A stretch of DNA of 21,344 bases from an uncultured Bacteroides sp. (GCA_905198575.1 CAJKDC010000048.1:1-21344), one strand, 5' to 3'; counted from the first letter of the stretch, positions 1-8,469 are shown. Notes: a model not told the origin generated them from the sequence alone. Program-made: numbers and translations.

Positions 1-366
1 GTTCCGTCTTGCCACATCAAGCGGATGGCCGGCAGTATAAATTCCCACTCCGGGGGCTATGAATACGTTGTTGCCGATGGTTACATCAGCCCCGTCAAGG
101 ATGACCAGGTTGGTGTTGGCAAAGAAATTGTCTCCTATATGGATATGGTATCCGTAATCGCAATAAAATGGGGAGATGATACAGCCGTTTTCTCCCAAAT
201 GTAGAATGGAGCGGATAAGCTCGTCTCTTTTTGCTGTCTGCTCGGGGCCCAGCTGATTGTATGTATGTAGTTTCTGGCGGGTCTGCAACATTTCCTGTTG
301 CAGCTCGGGGTCGTTGTTGGCATCATAAATCAATCCGGCGGCGGCTTTTTCTTTTTCTGTCTGCAT
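1..366 (-). CDS. maa: Maltose/galactoside-type sugar O-acetyltransferase (5' part, runs off the left edge)
   Basis: Acetyl-CoA-dependent O-acetyltransferase of the Maa/LacA/NodL left-handed beta-helix family, cytoplasmic. Only the first 122 codons are present; the stop lies outside the window. Residues about 4-57 are the helical Mac domain (starts MQTEKEKAAAG, includes RQKLHTYNQ). Then come the conserved CDYGYHIHIGDNFFANTN stretch and hexapeptide turns (ADVTIGNNVFIAPGV). The end TAGHPLD carries the family's catalytic histidine, here H114. The ATG at 366-364 gives the N-terminus expected for the family; no other in-frame start fits. About 60-65 residues (last helix coils) are probably missing. 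The natural acceptor sugar cannot be told from sequence, and family members are often physiologically unassigned. Confidence 0.93.
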   Translation of the reverse strand, partial: MQTEKEKAAAGLIYDANNDPELQQEMLQTRQKLHTYNQLGPEQTAKRDELIRSILHLGENGCIISPFYCDYGYHIHIGDNFFANTNLVILDGADVTIGNNVFIAPGVGIYTAGHPLDVARRN

Positions 367-603
367 AATAAATAGTGTTTTGAGTGATTTTTTCCGTATA
401 TGTCTGCTGTGTCATTGTTGAGACAAATTCTTGTCTTTTTAATGTGGAAGATGCGGCATTTTAATGATGCGAGTTCATCTTTGTAATGATGCAGCCTGAA
501 AGCTCCGTAAAATTAATTATTTTAGAAAGATTTGTAGCCTTTCGGATTGGAAACTCAAGAAAAGGCTGTAGATTTGTGTTTGTTCAGCAAAAAAGATGAG
601 GAA

Positions 604-1644
604 ATGGTAAGAAATAATTTATTGGATGATGAACTGAAGTACAGTGGGGGAAATGCGCTCGAAACCCATTTGCACCTCTGTACATATAATTCGGCGGATG
701 TACGGATAAACGATGCACATAAATGGGAAGAGATATTGCCTTTGCTGGATGATGACCATATAAGCTGGCTGCAAGTGCATGGACTGAAGGATACATCGCT
801 TGTGGAGTCGGTCTGCAATTACTATGGCATTGACTTTCTGGTTGCGCAGGACATCATGAATGTGCGTCACCTTACGAAAATTGAACAGCACGACGACTAT
901 AATGTTTTTATCATCAAATTATTGGTTCCTACAGAAAATGGTACTTTCATTCCTCATCAGTTGTCTGTTATCCAGGGATACAAATACGTTTTAACCTTTG
1001 TAGACCGTGAGACCAATTTTTTTGACAACGTATGGACTGCCCTTAAAAACAATGTGCTGAAAGTGAGGGAGCGCTCGTCCGATTTCTTGTTGAGTATTTT
1101 GCTGAACAGTGTTATGGGAAACTACATGACCGTCCTGTCGAGTCTGGAAGATGAGCTGGAGGATTTGGAGGAATCGTTGCTTGATAATCTGGGAGGAAGT
1201 ATGACCGAAATCGGTGATATTCAGCTTTACAGACGCCAGTATCGTTTGCTGAAGAAAACAATCACTCCGCTGAAGGAGCAGATGAATATTCTTCGCCGAC
1301 CGGGGAATCCACTGATTAAGGAAGACAATATTCCTTTCTTTAACGATGTAAACGACCATTTGCAATTTGTTTTACAGTCTTTGGACAGTTGCCGCGATTC
1401 GATTACGGCATTGGTAGACTTGTATCTTTCTAATAACGACTTACGGATGAATAACATTATGAAGCAACTGACGGTGGTTTCTACGTTATTTATTCCGCTT
1501 ACTTTCTTTACCAGTGTATGGGGGATGAATTTCAAACGGATGCCGGAACTGGAGTGGGATTATGGCTATGCCGTGGCATGGACTATCTTATTCACGGTAA
1601 CGGTACTGGTGTTTTTCTATTTCAAGCGGAAAAAGTGGTACTAA
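604..1644 (+). CDS. corA: CorA-family Mg2+/Co2+ transporter
   Basis: Inner-membrane divalent-cation channel, normally a homopentamer bringing in Mg2+ (also Co2+, Ni2+). The long acidic cytoplasmic N-terminal domain and coiled-coil stalk (around SLEDELEDLEESLLD) are followed by two C-terminal helices: one from about LTVVSTLFIPLTFFTSV into the signature GMN, one from YAVAWTILFTVTVLVFFYF. A basic tail (KRKKWY) ends the protein, as in the family. Start choice: an ATG at 604 gives 346 residues. The frame is open back to a TAG at 535, and a TTG at 547 would add 19 residues. I prefer the ATG because TTG starts are rare in Bacteroides, but the longer form is possible. No clear TAnnTTTG promoter is visible in 367-603. 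The fucosidase follows after 55 AT-rich bases and probably has its own transcript. Confidence 0.93.
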   Translation: MVRNNLLDDELKYSGGNALETHLHLCTYNSADVRINDAHKWEEILPLLDDDHISWLQVHGLKDTSLVESVCNYYGIDFLVAQDIMNVRHLTKIEQHDDYNVFIIKLLVPTENGTFIPHQLSVIQGYKYVLTFVDRETNFFDNVWTALKNNVLKVRERSSDFLLSILLNSVMGNYMTVLSSLEDELEDLEESLLDNLGGSMTEIGDIQLYRRQYRLLKKTITPLKEQMNILRRPGNPLIKEDNIPFFNDVNDHLQFVLQSLDSCRDSITALVDLYLSNNDLRMNNIMKQLTVVSTLFIPLTFFTSVWGMNFKRMPELEWDYGYAVAWTILFTVTVLVFFYFKRKKWY

Positions 1645-1699
1645 GATAATGGGGGAATAATTTTTTTATATAAACAACAATAATAATACTATTAATACT

Positions 1700-3016
1700 A
1701 TGAATTTTTCTACGAAAAACAAATTTTTGGGATTGTGTTTGGGGGCATTGCTGGGAACAAGCAATGTAGTTGCACAAGAGGGGTATACTCCTTCGGAAGG
1801 AAATCTGAAAGCGCGTCAGGAGTTTAGCGACAGTAAACTGGGTATCTTCCTGCACTGGGGTATCTATAGTATGTTTGCCCAGGGGGAGTGGTATATGAAT
1901 GATGCTAACCTGGACTGTCACGAATACGCTAAAGTTGCTTCCGGCTTTTACCCGTCTAAATTTAATGCTGCCGAATGGGTGGCTGCTATCAAGGCTTCGG
2001 GGGCTAAGTACATTTGCTTTACTACGCGTCATCACGATGGCTTTTCCATGTTTGATACAAAATATTCCGACTATGATATTATAGATGCTTCTCCTTTTAA
2101 AAGGGATATCGTGAAGGAGTTGGCAGAAGAATGCCGTAAACAAGGAATTAAACTTCACTTGTATTACTCGCATCTGGACTGGACACGTGAGGATTATTAT
2201 CCGTTGGGCAGAACAGGTAAAGGAACCGGAAGAAAGGGGCATGGCGAATGGAAATCTTATTATGAATTTATGAATAATCAGTTGACCGAACTTCTGACGA
2301 ACTATGGCCCTATCGGTGCCATCTGGTTTGATGGAATGTGGGATCAGCCGGATAATTTTGACTGGCAGTTGGGCAAGCAGTATGCTTTGATTCATAAGTT
2401 GCAGCCGGACTGTCTGATTGGTAACAACCATCATAAGGCTCCTAATCCTGGTGAGGATTTCCAGATGTTTGAGAGAGATCTGCCGGGAGAGAACAAAGCA
2501 GGATTTTCGGCTGGCTCTACAATCGGTAAGTTACCTTTGGAGACTTGCGAGACAATGAACGGTATGTGGGGGTACCGTATTAAGGACCAGGATTATAAGT
2601 CGGTCCCGGTATTGGTTCGCTTGCTGGTTAAGGCAGCGGGTAAAGGTGCCAATCTCCTGATGAACATCGGCCCGCAGGCTAACGGGGAATTGCCTGCCGT
2701 AGCAGTGGAACGTATGAAAGGCATGGGCGAATGGATGAAGAAGTATGGCGAGACTATTTACGGAACAACAGCCGGAGATGTTCATACGGCCGACTGGGGT
2801 ACTACTACACGTAAAGGGGACAAGCTTTATGTTCATATCCTGACCGACAAGATGCCGGAAGAAATTGCACTGCCGCTGGATTGCAAAGTGAAGAAAGCCG
2901 TATCTTTTGATTCGAAACAGGCTGTTAAGTTCAAGCGTACCAAAGAAGGAGTTGTGTTGTCTACAGCAGGGTTGCAGCCGGACATTGACTGCATTGTAGA
3001 GCTGACTACCAAATAA
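1700..3016 (+). CDS. Secreted alpha-L-fucosidase, glycoside hydrolase family 29
   Basis: Retaining exo-alpha-L-fucosidase that would release terminal L-fucose from host or plant glycans in the periplasm. Residues 1-25 form a type I signal peptide ending NVVA before QEG; there is no lipobox. The GH29 barrel shows FLHWGIYS (about 50-57), the TTRHHDGF strand (108-115), KLHLYYSHLDW (151-161) and the nucleophile motif IWFDGMWD, with D211 as predicted nucleophile. The acid/base is poorly conserved in this family; E258 (in FERD, 47 residues later) is a candidate, with E281 as an alternative. A beta-sandwich-like tail follows about residue 345. Length (438) is normal for a single-domain GH29. No SusC/SusD pair, sulfatase or regulator lies nearby, so it is not part of a visible polysaccharide-utilisation locus. 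It converges on dinB with a 10-base gap and no visible terminator. Confidence 0.93.
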   Translation: MNFSTKNKFLGLCLGALLGTSNVVAQEGYTPSEGNLKARQEFSDSKLGIFLHWGIYSMFAQGEWYMNDANLDCHEYAKVASGFYPSKFNAAEWVAAIKASGAKYICFTTRHHDGFSMFDTKYSDYDIIDASPFKRDIVKELAEECRKQGIKLHLYYSHLDWTREDYYPLGRTGKGTGRKGHGEWKSYYEFMNNQLTELLTNYGPIGAIWFDGMWDQPDNFDWQLGKQYALIHKLQPDCLIGNNHHKAPNPGEDFQMFERDLPGENKAGFSAGSTIGKLPLETCETMNGMWGYRIKDQDYKSVPVLVRLLVKAAGKGANLLMNIGPQANGELPAVAVERMKGMGEWMKKYGETIYGTTAGDVHTADWGTTTRKGDKLYVHILTDKMPEEIALPLDCKVKKAVSFDSKQAVKFKRTKEGVVLSTAGLQPDIDCIVELTTK

Positions 3017-3026
3017 AGCGATGGGA

Positions 3027-4106
3027 TTACTTGAAATCGAGTGTCAGTTGTATCCACTCGTTCCTTGTCTTTTCGCTTTCGGGATTGGAAACAGACAGTC
3101 CTAAAAGACGGACGGGATGCTGGGCATAATCGGTTTCTTTCAATAATTTTTTGGCCAAAGGCAAAATGTCCTTGAGCTCTGAAAGGGGAGTACTGTGGCT
3201 GATACTGCGGGTTATCTGTGTGAAATCATGAAATTTAACCTTTAGTGTCAGGGTACTTCCCTTGAATTGTTTCTTTTCCAGCCGTCTGCAGAGTTCGGTT
3301 GCTACATGATAAAGCTCTATGATAAGCGAAGAGGTGAGCGAAGTATCTTTTTCCAGTGTATGTTCGCAGCCGATGGACTTGCGTATCCGTTCGGGTTCGA
3401 CAGGGCGGTTGTCAATGCCGCGGGCAAAATCGTAATACAGTAAGCCAGCTTTGCCGAATTGCCGTTGCAGCATCTCCTGTGAGCAGTTGCGAAGTGTAAG
3501 TCCGTTGTATATACCGAAACTGTGCATTTTCTTGGCGGTGACGGGACCGATACCCCAAAATGCTTCAATAGGCAACCGGGCGATGAAATCGAGTGCCAGT
3601 TCCGGATGTATCGTGCACAAGCCATTAGGCTTTCGGTAATCGGAAGCTATTTTAGCGAGAAATTTATTATACGAAACACCCGCCGAAGCGGTCAGCTGCA
3701 ATTCGCTGCGGATTCTTTGCTTTATTTCTTTGGCAATGTCTACAGCAAGTGAGATTCCTTTTTTGTTATTGGTGACATCCAGAAAGGCTTCATCCAGCGA
3801 AAGCGGTTCGATGATGTCGGTATATTCATGGAATATCTGATGTATCTGGGCAGACACCGCCTTGTAAACCTCCATGCGTCCTTCTACAAAAATAAGTTCT
3901 GGACAAAGTTTCCTGGCTTTTTGAGACGACATGGCAGAGCGGACACCAAATTTGCGGGCTTCATAGCTCGCTGCTGCCACTACACCCCGTTCGTCGGCAT
4001 GGCCTACGGCTATGGGTTTGTCTTTCAGTTCGGGAAAGTCGCGCTGTTCTACCGAGGCATAAAAAGCATCCATATCGATATGAATAATTTTACGTTCGTA
4101 AGTCAT
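3027..4106 (-). CDS. dinB: DNA polymerase IV (Y-family translesion polymerase)
   Basis: Error-prone DNA polymerase that copies past damaged bases. The 359-residue protein begins MTYERKIIHIDMDAFYASVE. Metal-binding carboxylates are D11 (DMDAFY) and D105/E106 (SLDEAFLD). The thumb helix-hairpin-helix (WGIGPVTAKKMHSFGI) and a C-terminal little-finger domain follow. The last residues contain QLTLDF (353-358), a textbook sliding-clamp-binding hexapeptide, so the protein is full length and should dock on DnaN. The frame stays open upstream to 4292, but the ATG at 4106 gives the family's usual N-terminus and lies about 25 bases below a good promoter. It is divergent from tsaC. No LexA-type box was recognised, so DNA-damage control is neither supported nor excluded. 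Confidence 0.96.
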   Translation of the reverse strand: MTYERKIIHIDMDAFYASVEQRDFPELKDKPIAVGHADERGVVAAASYEARKFGVRSAMSSQKARKLCPELIFVEGRMEVYKAVSAQIHQIFHEYTDIIEPLSLDEAFLDVTNNKKGISLAVDIAKEIKQRIRSELQLTASAGVSYNKFLAKIASDYRKPNGLCTIHPELALDFIARLPIEAFWGIGPVTAKKMHSFGIYNGLTLRNCSQEMLQRQFGKAGLLYYDFARGIDNRPVEPERIRKSIGCEHTLEKDTSLTSSLIIELYHVATELCRRLEKKQFKGSTLTLKVKFHDFTQITRSISHSTPLSELKDILPLAKKLLKETDYAQHPVRLLGLSVSNPESEKTRNEWIQLTLDFK

Positions 4107-4135
4107 GTTTATTCTTTTTAAAAGGGGCTGTTTTG

Positions 4136-4166
4136 CAAAAATACGAAAGAACTCATACAAATGAAA
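4136..4166 (-). promoter_or_regulatory. Bacteroides-type promoter of dinB
   Basis: Read on the minus strand, TATTTTTG (4143 down to 4136) matches the Bacteroides -7 consensus TAnnTTTG exactly. A weak -33 match, TTTC, lies at 4166-4163 with a 19-base spacer. Transcription would start near 4130, giving a leader of about 25 bases before the ATG at 4106. Confidence 0.6.
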
Positions 4167-4185
4167 TGTATAATTTGTGGTTTTT

Positions 4186-4218
4186 CTTGGTACATCTGAA
4201 AAATCCTTCGTAATTTTG
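4186..4218 (+). promoter_or_regulatory. Bacteroides-type promoter of the tsaC-clc-fmt operon
   Basis: TAATTTTG at 4211-4218 is a perfect -7 box (TAnnTTTG), with CTTG at 4186-4189 as a partial -33 element 21 bases upstream. Predicted start near 4225 leaves only about 8 bases before the TTG at 4233 but about 26 before the ATG at 4251, which helps decide the start of tsaC. Confidence 0.6.
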
Positions 4219-4250
4219 TAGGGTATAGACACTTGAAAAAAGTACTGGAT

Positions 4251-4817
4251 ATGATGAAAGATGAAATTAAGAAGGCATGCGAAGTGCTGCAAAAAGGCGG
4301 TGTTATTTTATATCCTACGGATACGGTGTGGGGAATAGGCTGTGATGCTACAAACGAAGAAGCGGTCCGCAGAGTATACGAGATAAAAAAACGCGCCGAC
4401 AGTAAAGCTATGCTGGTACTGGTGGACAGTCCGGTGAAAGTTGATTTTTATGTAAAGGATGTACCTGTGGTGGCGTGGGATTTGATAGAGATGGCTACAC
4501 GCCCGTTGACAATAATTTATGACGGAGCCCGTAATCTGGCCCCTAATCTGATAGCGGAGGACGGCAGTGTGGGTATCCGTGTGACCAATGAAGAGTTTTC
4601 ACGGCAGCTTTGTTTCCGCTTCCGGAAAGCGATTGTCTCTACTTCGGCCAATATCAGTGGCGAGCCGGCTGCTGCCGTGTTCAGTGAAATCAGTGAAGAG
4701 ATTCTTAACGCAGTGGATTATGTGGTGGATTACCGTCGTGAAGAAACCGGACACCCCAAACCTTCCAGTATTATCCGTCTGGGTGCAGGCGGCGTTGTGA
4801 AAATCATAAGGGAGTAA
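4251..4817 (+). CDS. tsaC: L-threonylcarbamoyladenylate synthase (Sua5/YrdC/TsaC family)
   Basis: Makes threonylcarbamoyl-AMP from threonine, bicarbonate and ATP, the first step of the t6A37 modification of ANN-decoding tRNAs. The 188-residue protein is a single YrdC domain, so the short TsaC type rather than the longer Sua5 type. Visible motifs: GGVILYPTDTVWGIGCDA (16-33), the nucleotide-binding KKRADSKAM (46-54), GSVGIRV (105-111) and STSANISG (130-137). Starts: a TTG at 4233 would add six residues, but it lies almost on the predicted transcription start, so the ATG at 4251 (or 4254) is preferred. It is first in an operon with the ClC gene (10-base gap) and fmt (14-base gap); fmt also acts on tRNA. 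Confidence 0.94.
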   Translation: MMKDEIKKACEVLQKGGVILYPTDTVWGIGCDATNEEAVRRVYEIKKRADSKAMLVLVDSPVKVDFYVKDVPVVAWDLIEMATRPLTIIYDGARNLAPNLIAEDGSVGIRVTNEEFSRQLCFRFRKAIVSTSANISGEPAAAVFSEISEEILNAVDYVVDYRREETGHPKPSSIIRLGAGGVVKIIRE

Positions 4818-4827
4818 GCTGCAGGTT

Positions 4828-6630
4828 ATGGAAACGGTTACGAAGGAAAAGCTTTCTCTTTTCCAGCGTTTTATCGTGTGGAGAGAAAGACATATCACTG
4901 AAAAGCAGTTTGTACTGATTCTGAGTTTCCTCGTCGGAATATTTACTGCCTTGGCTGCTTATGTGCTGAAGTTTCTGGTGGAATACATTAAAGAGTTTCT
5001 TACCGAGAACTTTGATAGCACAGGAGCCAACTGGTTGTATCTGGTTTATCCGGTAGTGGGTATCTTTCTGACGGGTTTGTTTATCCGTAAGGTAGTGCGG
5101 GATGACATCGGGCATGGAGTTACGAAAATATTGTATGCTATTTCGCGTAAGCAAAGCCGGATAAAGAAACATAATATGTGGTCTTCTGTATGCGCTTCGG
5201 CCATTACCATCGGTTTTGGTGGTTCTGTCGGAGCCGAGGCTCCTATTGTGTTGACGGGTTCGGCTATCGGGTCTAACTTGGGCAGCCTGTTCCGCATGGA
5301 TCATAAAACACTGATGCTTTTGGTGGGCTGTGGTGCTGCCGGTGCTGTTTCGGGTATCTTCAAGGCGCCTATAGCAGGATTGGTTTTTACGTTGGAAGTC
5401 TTGATGATTGACCTAACGATGGCTTCTTTGCTTCCTTTGCTGATATCCAGTGTTACGGCTGCTTCGATGGCGTACCTGATGACGGGAACGGAGGCGATGT
5501 TCCAGTTTAGTCTGGATCATCCTTTTGCGTTGGAACGCATTCCTTATGCGATAGCGTTGGGGATTTTCTGCGGACTGATAGCCTGGTATTTTACCCGTTC
5601 AATGAACTGGATAGAGGATATTTTTAGAAAATATTCTAACCCTTATGTGAAGTTTGTGATAGGGGGAACGATGTTGAGTATCTTAATATTCCTTTTCCCA
5701 CCGTTGTATGGTGAAGGATATGATACGATTCACTTGTTGCTTAACGGAACTTCTCCGCTGGACTGGGATACGGTGATGAATAATTCTATATTCTATGGAA
5801 ATGGGAATTTACTCATCGTGTATTTGCTGCTGATTATTCTGCTGAAGGTTTTTGCTTCCAGTGCAACCAACGGTGGAGGAGGTTGTGGTGGTATTTTTGC
5901 TCCAAGTTTGTTTCTGGGCTGTATTGCGGGTTTTGTGTTTTCGCATGTTTGCAATACCTTTAATATAGGTAGCACTTATATTCCGGAAAAGAACTTTGCA
6001 CTGATGGGGATGGCAGGACTGATGTCGGGGGTTATGCATGCGCCGCTTACCGGTATCTTCCTGATTGCGGAACTGACAGGTGGATATGGGCTGTTTCTTC
6101 CGCTGATGATTGTTTCGGTATGTGCTTATCTTACGATTATTGTATTCGAGCCGCACAGTATTTATTCGATGCGACTTGCAAAGAAGGGTGAGTTGCTGAC
6201 GCATCATAAGGACAAAGCGGTTTTGACACTGCTGAATGTTGAAAATGTGGTGGAAAACGATTTTATGAAGGTCACTCCGGACATGGATTTGGGAGAAATG
6301 GTCAAGGTGATATCCAAATCAAGAAGAAACCTGTTCCCTGTAGTGGGCTATCAGGGCGACTTCATTGGGGTGGTTATTCTGGATGATATCCGTAATATTA
6401 TGTTCAGACAGGAGCTTTATCGTCGTTTTAAGGTAGACCGCTTCATGACTTCGCCTCCGGCAGTTGTCCATATTGATGACTCTATGGAGTCGGTGATGAA
6501 AAAATTCGATGATACGAAAGCCTGGAATTTGCCTGTGCTGGATAGTGATGGCAAGTATATGGGATTTGTTTCAAAATCGAAGATATTTAATGCGTACCGT
6601 CAGGTACTTGTTGATTTCTCAGCAGAATAA
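4828..6630 (+). CDS. ClC-family chloride channel/transporter with C-terminal CBS pair
   Basis: Inner-membrane anion transporter, normally a dimer with one pore per subunit. Residues about 25-450 form the ClC membrane domain; two CBS domains follow (about 468-530 and 535-595), suggesting control by adenine nucleotides. Pore motifs: GGSVGAEAP (131-139) keeps the gating glutamate (E137), GGGGCGGIFAPS (349-360) matches the GxFxP motif, and Y446 aligns with the chloride-coordinating tyrosine. Two positions differ from the E. coli exchanger: the pore serine motif GSGIP reads GHGVT (95-99), and the inner proton glutamate is valine (V191, after E190). The latter is the state found in true chloride channels. 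Transport mode is inferred, not proven. It is the middle gene of the tsaC-clc-fmt operon. Confidence 0.95.
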   Translation: METVTKEKLSLFQRFIVWRERHITEKQFVLILSFLVGIFTALAAYVLKFLVEYIKEFLTENFDSTGANWLYLVYPVVGIFLTGLFIRKVVRDDIGHGVTKILYAISRKQSRIKKHNMWSSVCASAITIGFGGSVGAEAPIVLTGSAIGSNLGSLFRMDHKTLMLLVGCGAAGAVSGIFKAPIAGLVFTLEVLMIDLTMASLLPLLISSVTAASMAYLMTGTEAMFQFSLDHPFALERIPYAIALGIFCGLIAWYFTRSMNWIEDIFRKYSNPYVKFVIGGTMLSILIFLFPPLYGEGYDTIHLLLNGTSPLDWDTVMNNSIFYGNGNLLIVYLLLIILLKVFASSATNGGGGCGGIFAPSLFLGCIAGFVFSHVCNTFNIGSTYIPEKNFALMGMAGLMSGVMHAPLTGIFLIAELTGGYGLFLPLMIVSVCAYLTIIVFEPHSIYSMRLAKKGELLTHHKDKAVLTLLNVENVVENDFMKVTPDMDLGEMVKVISKSRRNLFPVVGYQGDFIGVVILDDIRNIMFRQELYRRFKVDRFMTSPPAVVHIDDSMESVMKKFDDTKAWNLPVLDSDGKYMGFVSKSKIFNAYRQVLVDFSAE

Positions 6631-6644
6631 TAGAAAGAAATAGG

Positions 6645-7616
6645 ATGGAAAAGAAAGATTTACGTATTGTTTATATGGGAACTCCCGAGTTTGCAGTCGA
6701 GAGTTTGAAACGTCTGGTTGAGGGCGGATACAATGTGGTTGGAGTGATAACAATGCCTGATAAACCGGTAGGCCGTCACGGCAGTGTGCTGCAGCCCAGC
6801 CCTGTTAAGCAGTATGCATTATCGCAGGGATTGAATATTTTGCAGCCGGAGAAGCTGAAGGATGAAACGTTTGTGGAAACACTGCGAGCATTGAAAGCTG
6901 ACTTACAGATTGTGGTTGCTTTCAGAATGTTGCCGGAGGTTGTGTGGAATATGCCTCCGATGGGAACGTTCAACCTGCATGCTTCGCTGTTGCCGCAGTA
7001 TCGTGGGGCGGCTCCTATCAACTGGGCCGTGATTAACGGAGATACGGAAACGGGTATCACGACTTTTTTCCTGAAACATGAGATTGATACCGGTGAGATT
7101 ATCGACCAGGTGCGTGTGCCCATTGCTGATACGGATAATGTTGAGGTAGTATACAACCGCCTGATGATGCTGGGAGGAGATTTGGTGTTGAAAACAGTGG
7201 ATGCAATTCTGGAAGGAAACATTGTAACGACTCCTCAGGAAAAGCTGGCCGATGAGGCTGATTTGCGCCCGGCTCCTAAAATCTTTAAGGAAACTTGCCG
7301 TATAGACTGGAATAAGGGAGTAAAGAAAGTATACGATTTTATCAGAGGTTTGTCACCGTATCCGGCTGCATGGACTGAATTGCATCAGGGGGATGCTGCT
7401 CCGGTGACGTTGAAGGTTTATGAATCTGCAAAGATTTTTGAAGCCCATGATTTGCCGGTTGGAAGTATTGTTACCGACCAGAAGTCTTATTTCCGTGTAG
7501 CTGTTCCAGATGGATATGTGGATATCTTATCTTTGCAGTTGGCCGGTAAGAAGAGAATGGAGGTTGCAGATTTCCTCCGTGGATTCCGTTTCACAGAAGG
7601 TACTGTTGTCCGTTAG
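6645..7616 (+). CDS. fmt: Methionyl-tRNA formyltransferase
   Basis: Transfers a formyl group from 10-formyl-tetrahydrofolate to Met-tRNAfMet before initiation. The 323-residue protein has the N-terminal Rossmann-like catalytic domain, starting RIVYMGTPEFAVESL, with the conserved FNLHASLLPQYRGAAPINWA segment. The formyltransferase triad is N110, H112 and D148 (in HEIDTGEI). The C-terminal OB-like tRNA-binding domain begins around residue 210. The usual basic loop motif (GRGKK-like) reads GRHGSVL here; I take this as lineage variation. The ATG at 6645 lies 14 bases after the ClC stop, so the gene is co-transcribed. A strong hairpin with a T-run follows directly. Confidence 0.97.
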   Translation: MEKKDLRIVYMGTPEFAVESLKRLVEGGYNVVGVITMPDKPVGRHGSVLQPSPVKQYALSQGLNILQPEKLKDETFVETLRALKADLQIVVAFRMLPEVVWNMPPMGTFNLHASLLPQYRGAAPINWAVINGDTETGITTFFLKHEIDTGEIIDQVRVPIADTDNVEVVYNRLMMLGGDLVLKTVDAILEGNIVTTPQEKLADEADLRPAPKIFKETCRIDWNKGVKKVYDFIRGLSPYPAAWTELHQGDAAPVTLKVYESAKIFEAHDLPVGSIVTDQKSYFRVAVPDGYVDILSLQLAGKKRMEVADFLRGFRFTEGTVVR

Positions 7617-7628
7617 TTAATACCAAAT

Positions 7629-7666
7629 AAAAAAGACCTGACTTATGATAAGTTCAGGTCTTTTTT
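7629..7666. terminator. Bidirectional hairpin terminator between fmt and the NigD-like gene
   Basis: The arm 7629-7646 (A-run then GACCTGA, CTTAT) pairs with 7648-7666 (ATAAG, TTCAGGTC then a T-run), with one bulged base and a very small loop. A- and T-runs flank the stem, so it can stop transcripts from both strands: fmt from the left and the lipoprotein from the right. A second copy of the right arm (GTCAGGTCTTTT) lies at 7674-7685 and can pair perfectly with 7631-7642. Confidence 0.85.
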
Positions 7667-7713
7667 CGTTAAGGTCAGGTCTTTTAACTTTAGTGTATAT
7701 TGAAGGTTTAGGA

Positions 7714-8469
7714 TTATTCAATGTATGTACATTCGTTTATGGGAGCGGATATTCCGGTTTGATTGGACTTGACATTATTGTCATCTTTCTTGATTGTGAC
7801 AGTAGATGTTTGTCCATTCTGGCCGCTATGTTCAATGATAAATCCCTTAAAATTTTCATCGTTATACCCGGGTATGCTGGAAAGATTGAAGGATACCAAT
7901 CCCCATGCCAGTGTATACTGCTGGTCGCTTTCTGCATTGTGTCTTAACTCTACATGAATCATTCCGTTCTCGTCCAATTCAGACTTTTCTGTAAGCACCA
8001 GACTGATACGGTGTGCAATGCTTGCGTCGTTTCTCCAGATATTAAATTCCAGATTCAGATGCTCTTTGCTGATGTATCCGCCAGAAATCAATATGGGATC
8101 GTTTCCGTAAACATCTTCTTGTCCTTCGGTAAGGCTATCTGCATTCTTAGTCAGTATTTTATAGAGCTCTAAAACTTGAATCTGTTTATAGTTGTCAGTT
8201 TTTTGGGTTTCAGAGTTGTCCATGAATACAATCGAGGCCATTACGCGTTGTCCGTCTTCATCTGCATCGTAATTCGAAAATATCGTAGTATTCAGAGGTT
8301 CCAAAACACCATAATAGTCTGTATCAAACAATAGCTTGCCATTCTCGTTGTCTACGGTGCCGACGGCAGGTTGATAAGTAACCGTATTTTTATCTTCGTC
8401 CAAACATGATTGGAATGTTGAAGTTATGGCCAAAGCAGTCAAAAGAAAAAATTGTTTTATCGGTTTCAT
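7714..8469 (-). CDS. NigD-like lipoprotein
   Basis: A 251-residue predicted lipoprotein. The signal peptide MKPIKQFFLLTALAITSTFQ is followed by SC, so C22 would be lipidated; the acidic LDEDKN after it is typical of Bacteroides surface or outer-membrane lipoproteins. The body, with DGQRVMASIVFMDNSE, an ALR/LHAY-like middle and a C-terminal beta-rich half, resembles the two-domain NigD family. NigD function is not established at the biochemical level. It is divergent from an ECF sigma gene, and its upstream region carries the same bipartite promoter element as the sigma gene. I infer it belongs to that sigma factor's regulon. In B. thetaiotaomicron, as I recall, a NigD protein is linked to the Dma/Das system, which fits. 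Family assignment rests on pattern, not on a search. Confidence 0.8.
   Translation of the reverse strand: MKPIKQFFLLTALAITSTFQSCLDEDKNTVTYQPAVGTVDNENGKLLFDTDYYGVLEPLNTTIFSNYDADEDGQRVMASIVFMDNSETQKTDNYKQIQVLELYKILTKNADSLTEGQEDVYGNDPILISGGYISKEHLNLEFNIWRNDASIAHRISLVLTEKSELDENGMIHVELRHNAESDQQYTLAWGLVSFNLSSIPGYNDENFKGFIIEHSGQNGQTSTVTIKKDDNNVKSNQTGISAPINECTYIE

Noticed and set aside
367..603. Possible promoter or small gene between the acetyltransferase and corA
   Set aside because: Only weak matches such as TATTTTAG (518-525) without a correctly spaced -33 were found, and no convincing small reading frame.
1622..2434. 270-residue open frame antisense to the fucosidase
   Set aside because: It is antisense to a clear GH29 catalytic domain, with no start signal or family resemblance.
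3027..4292. Longer dinB reading frame starting at 4292 (421 residues)
   Set aside because: The extra 62 residues overlap the tsaC coding region and its promoter, are not family-like, and a good dinB promoter lies just upstream of the ATG at 4106.
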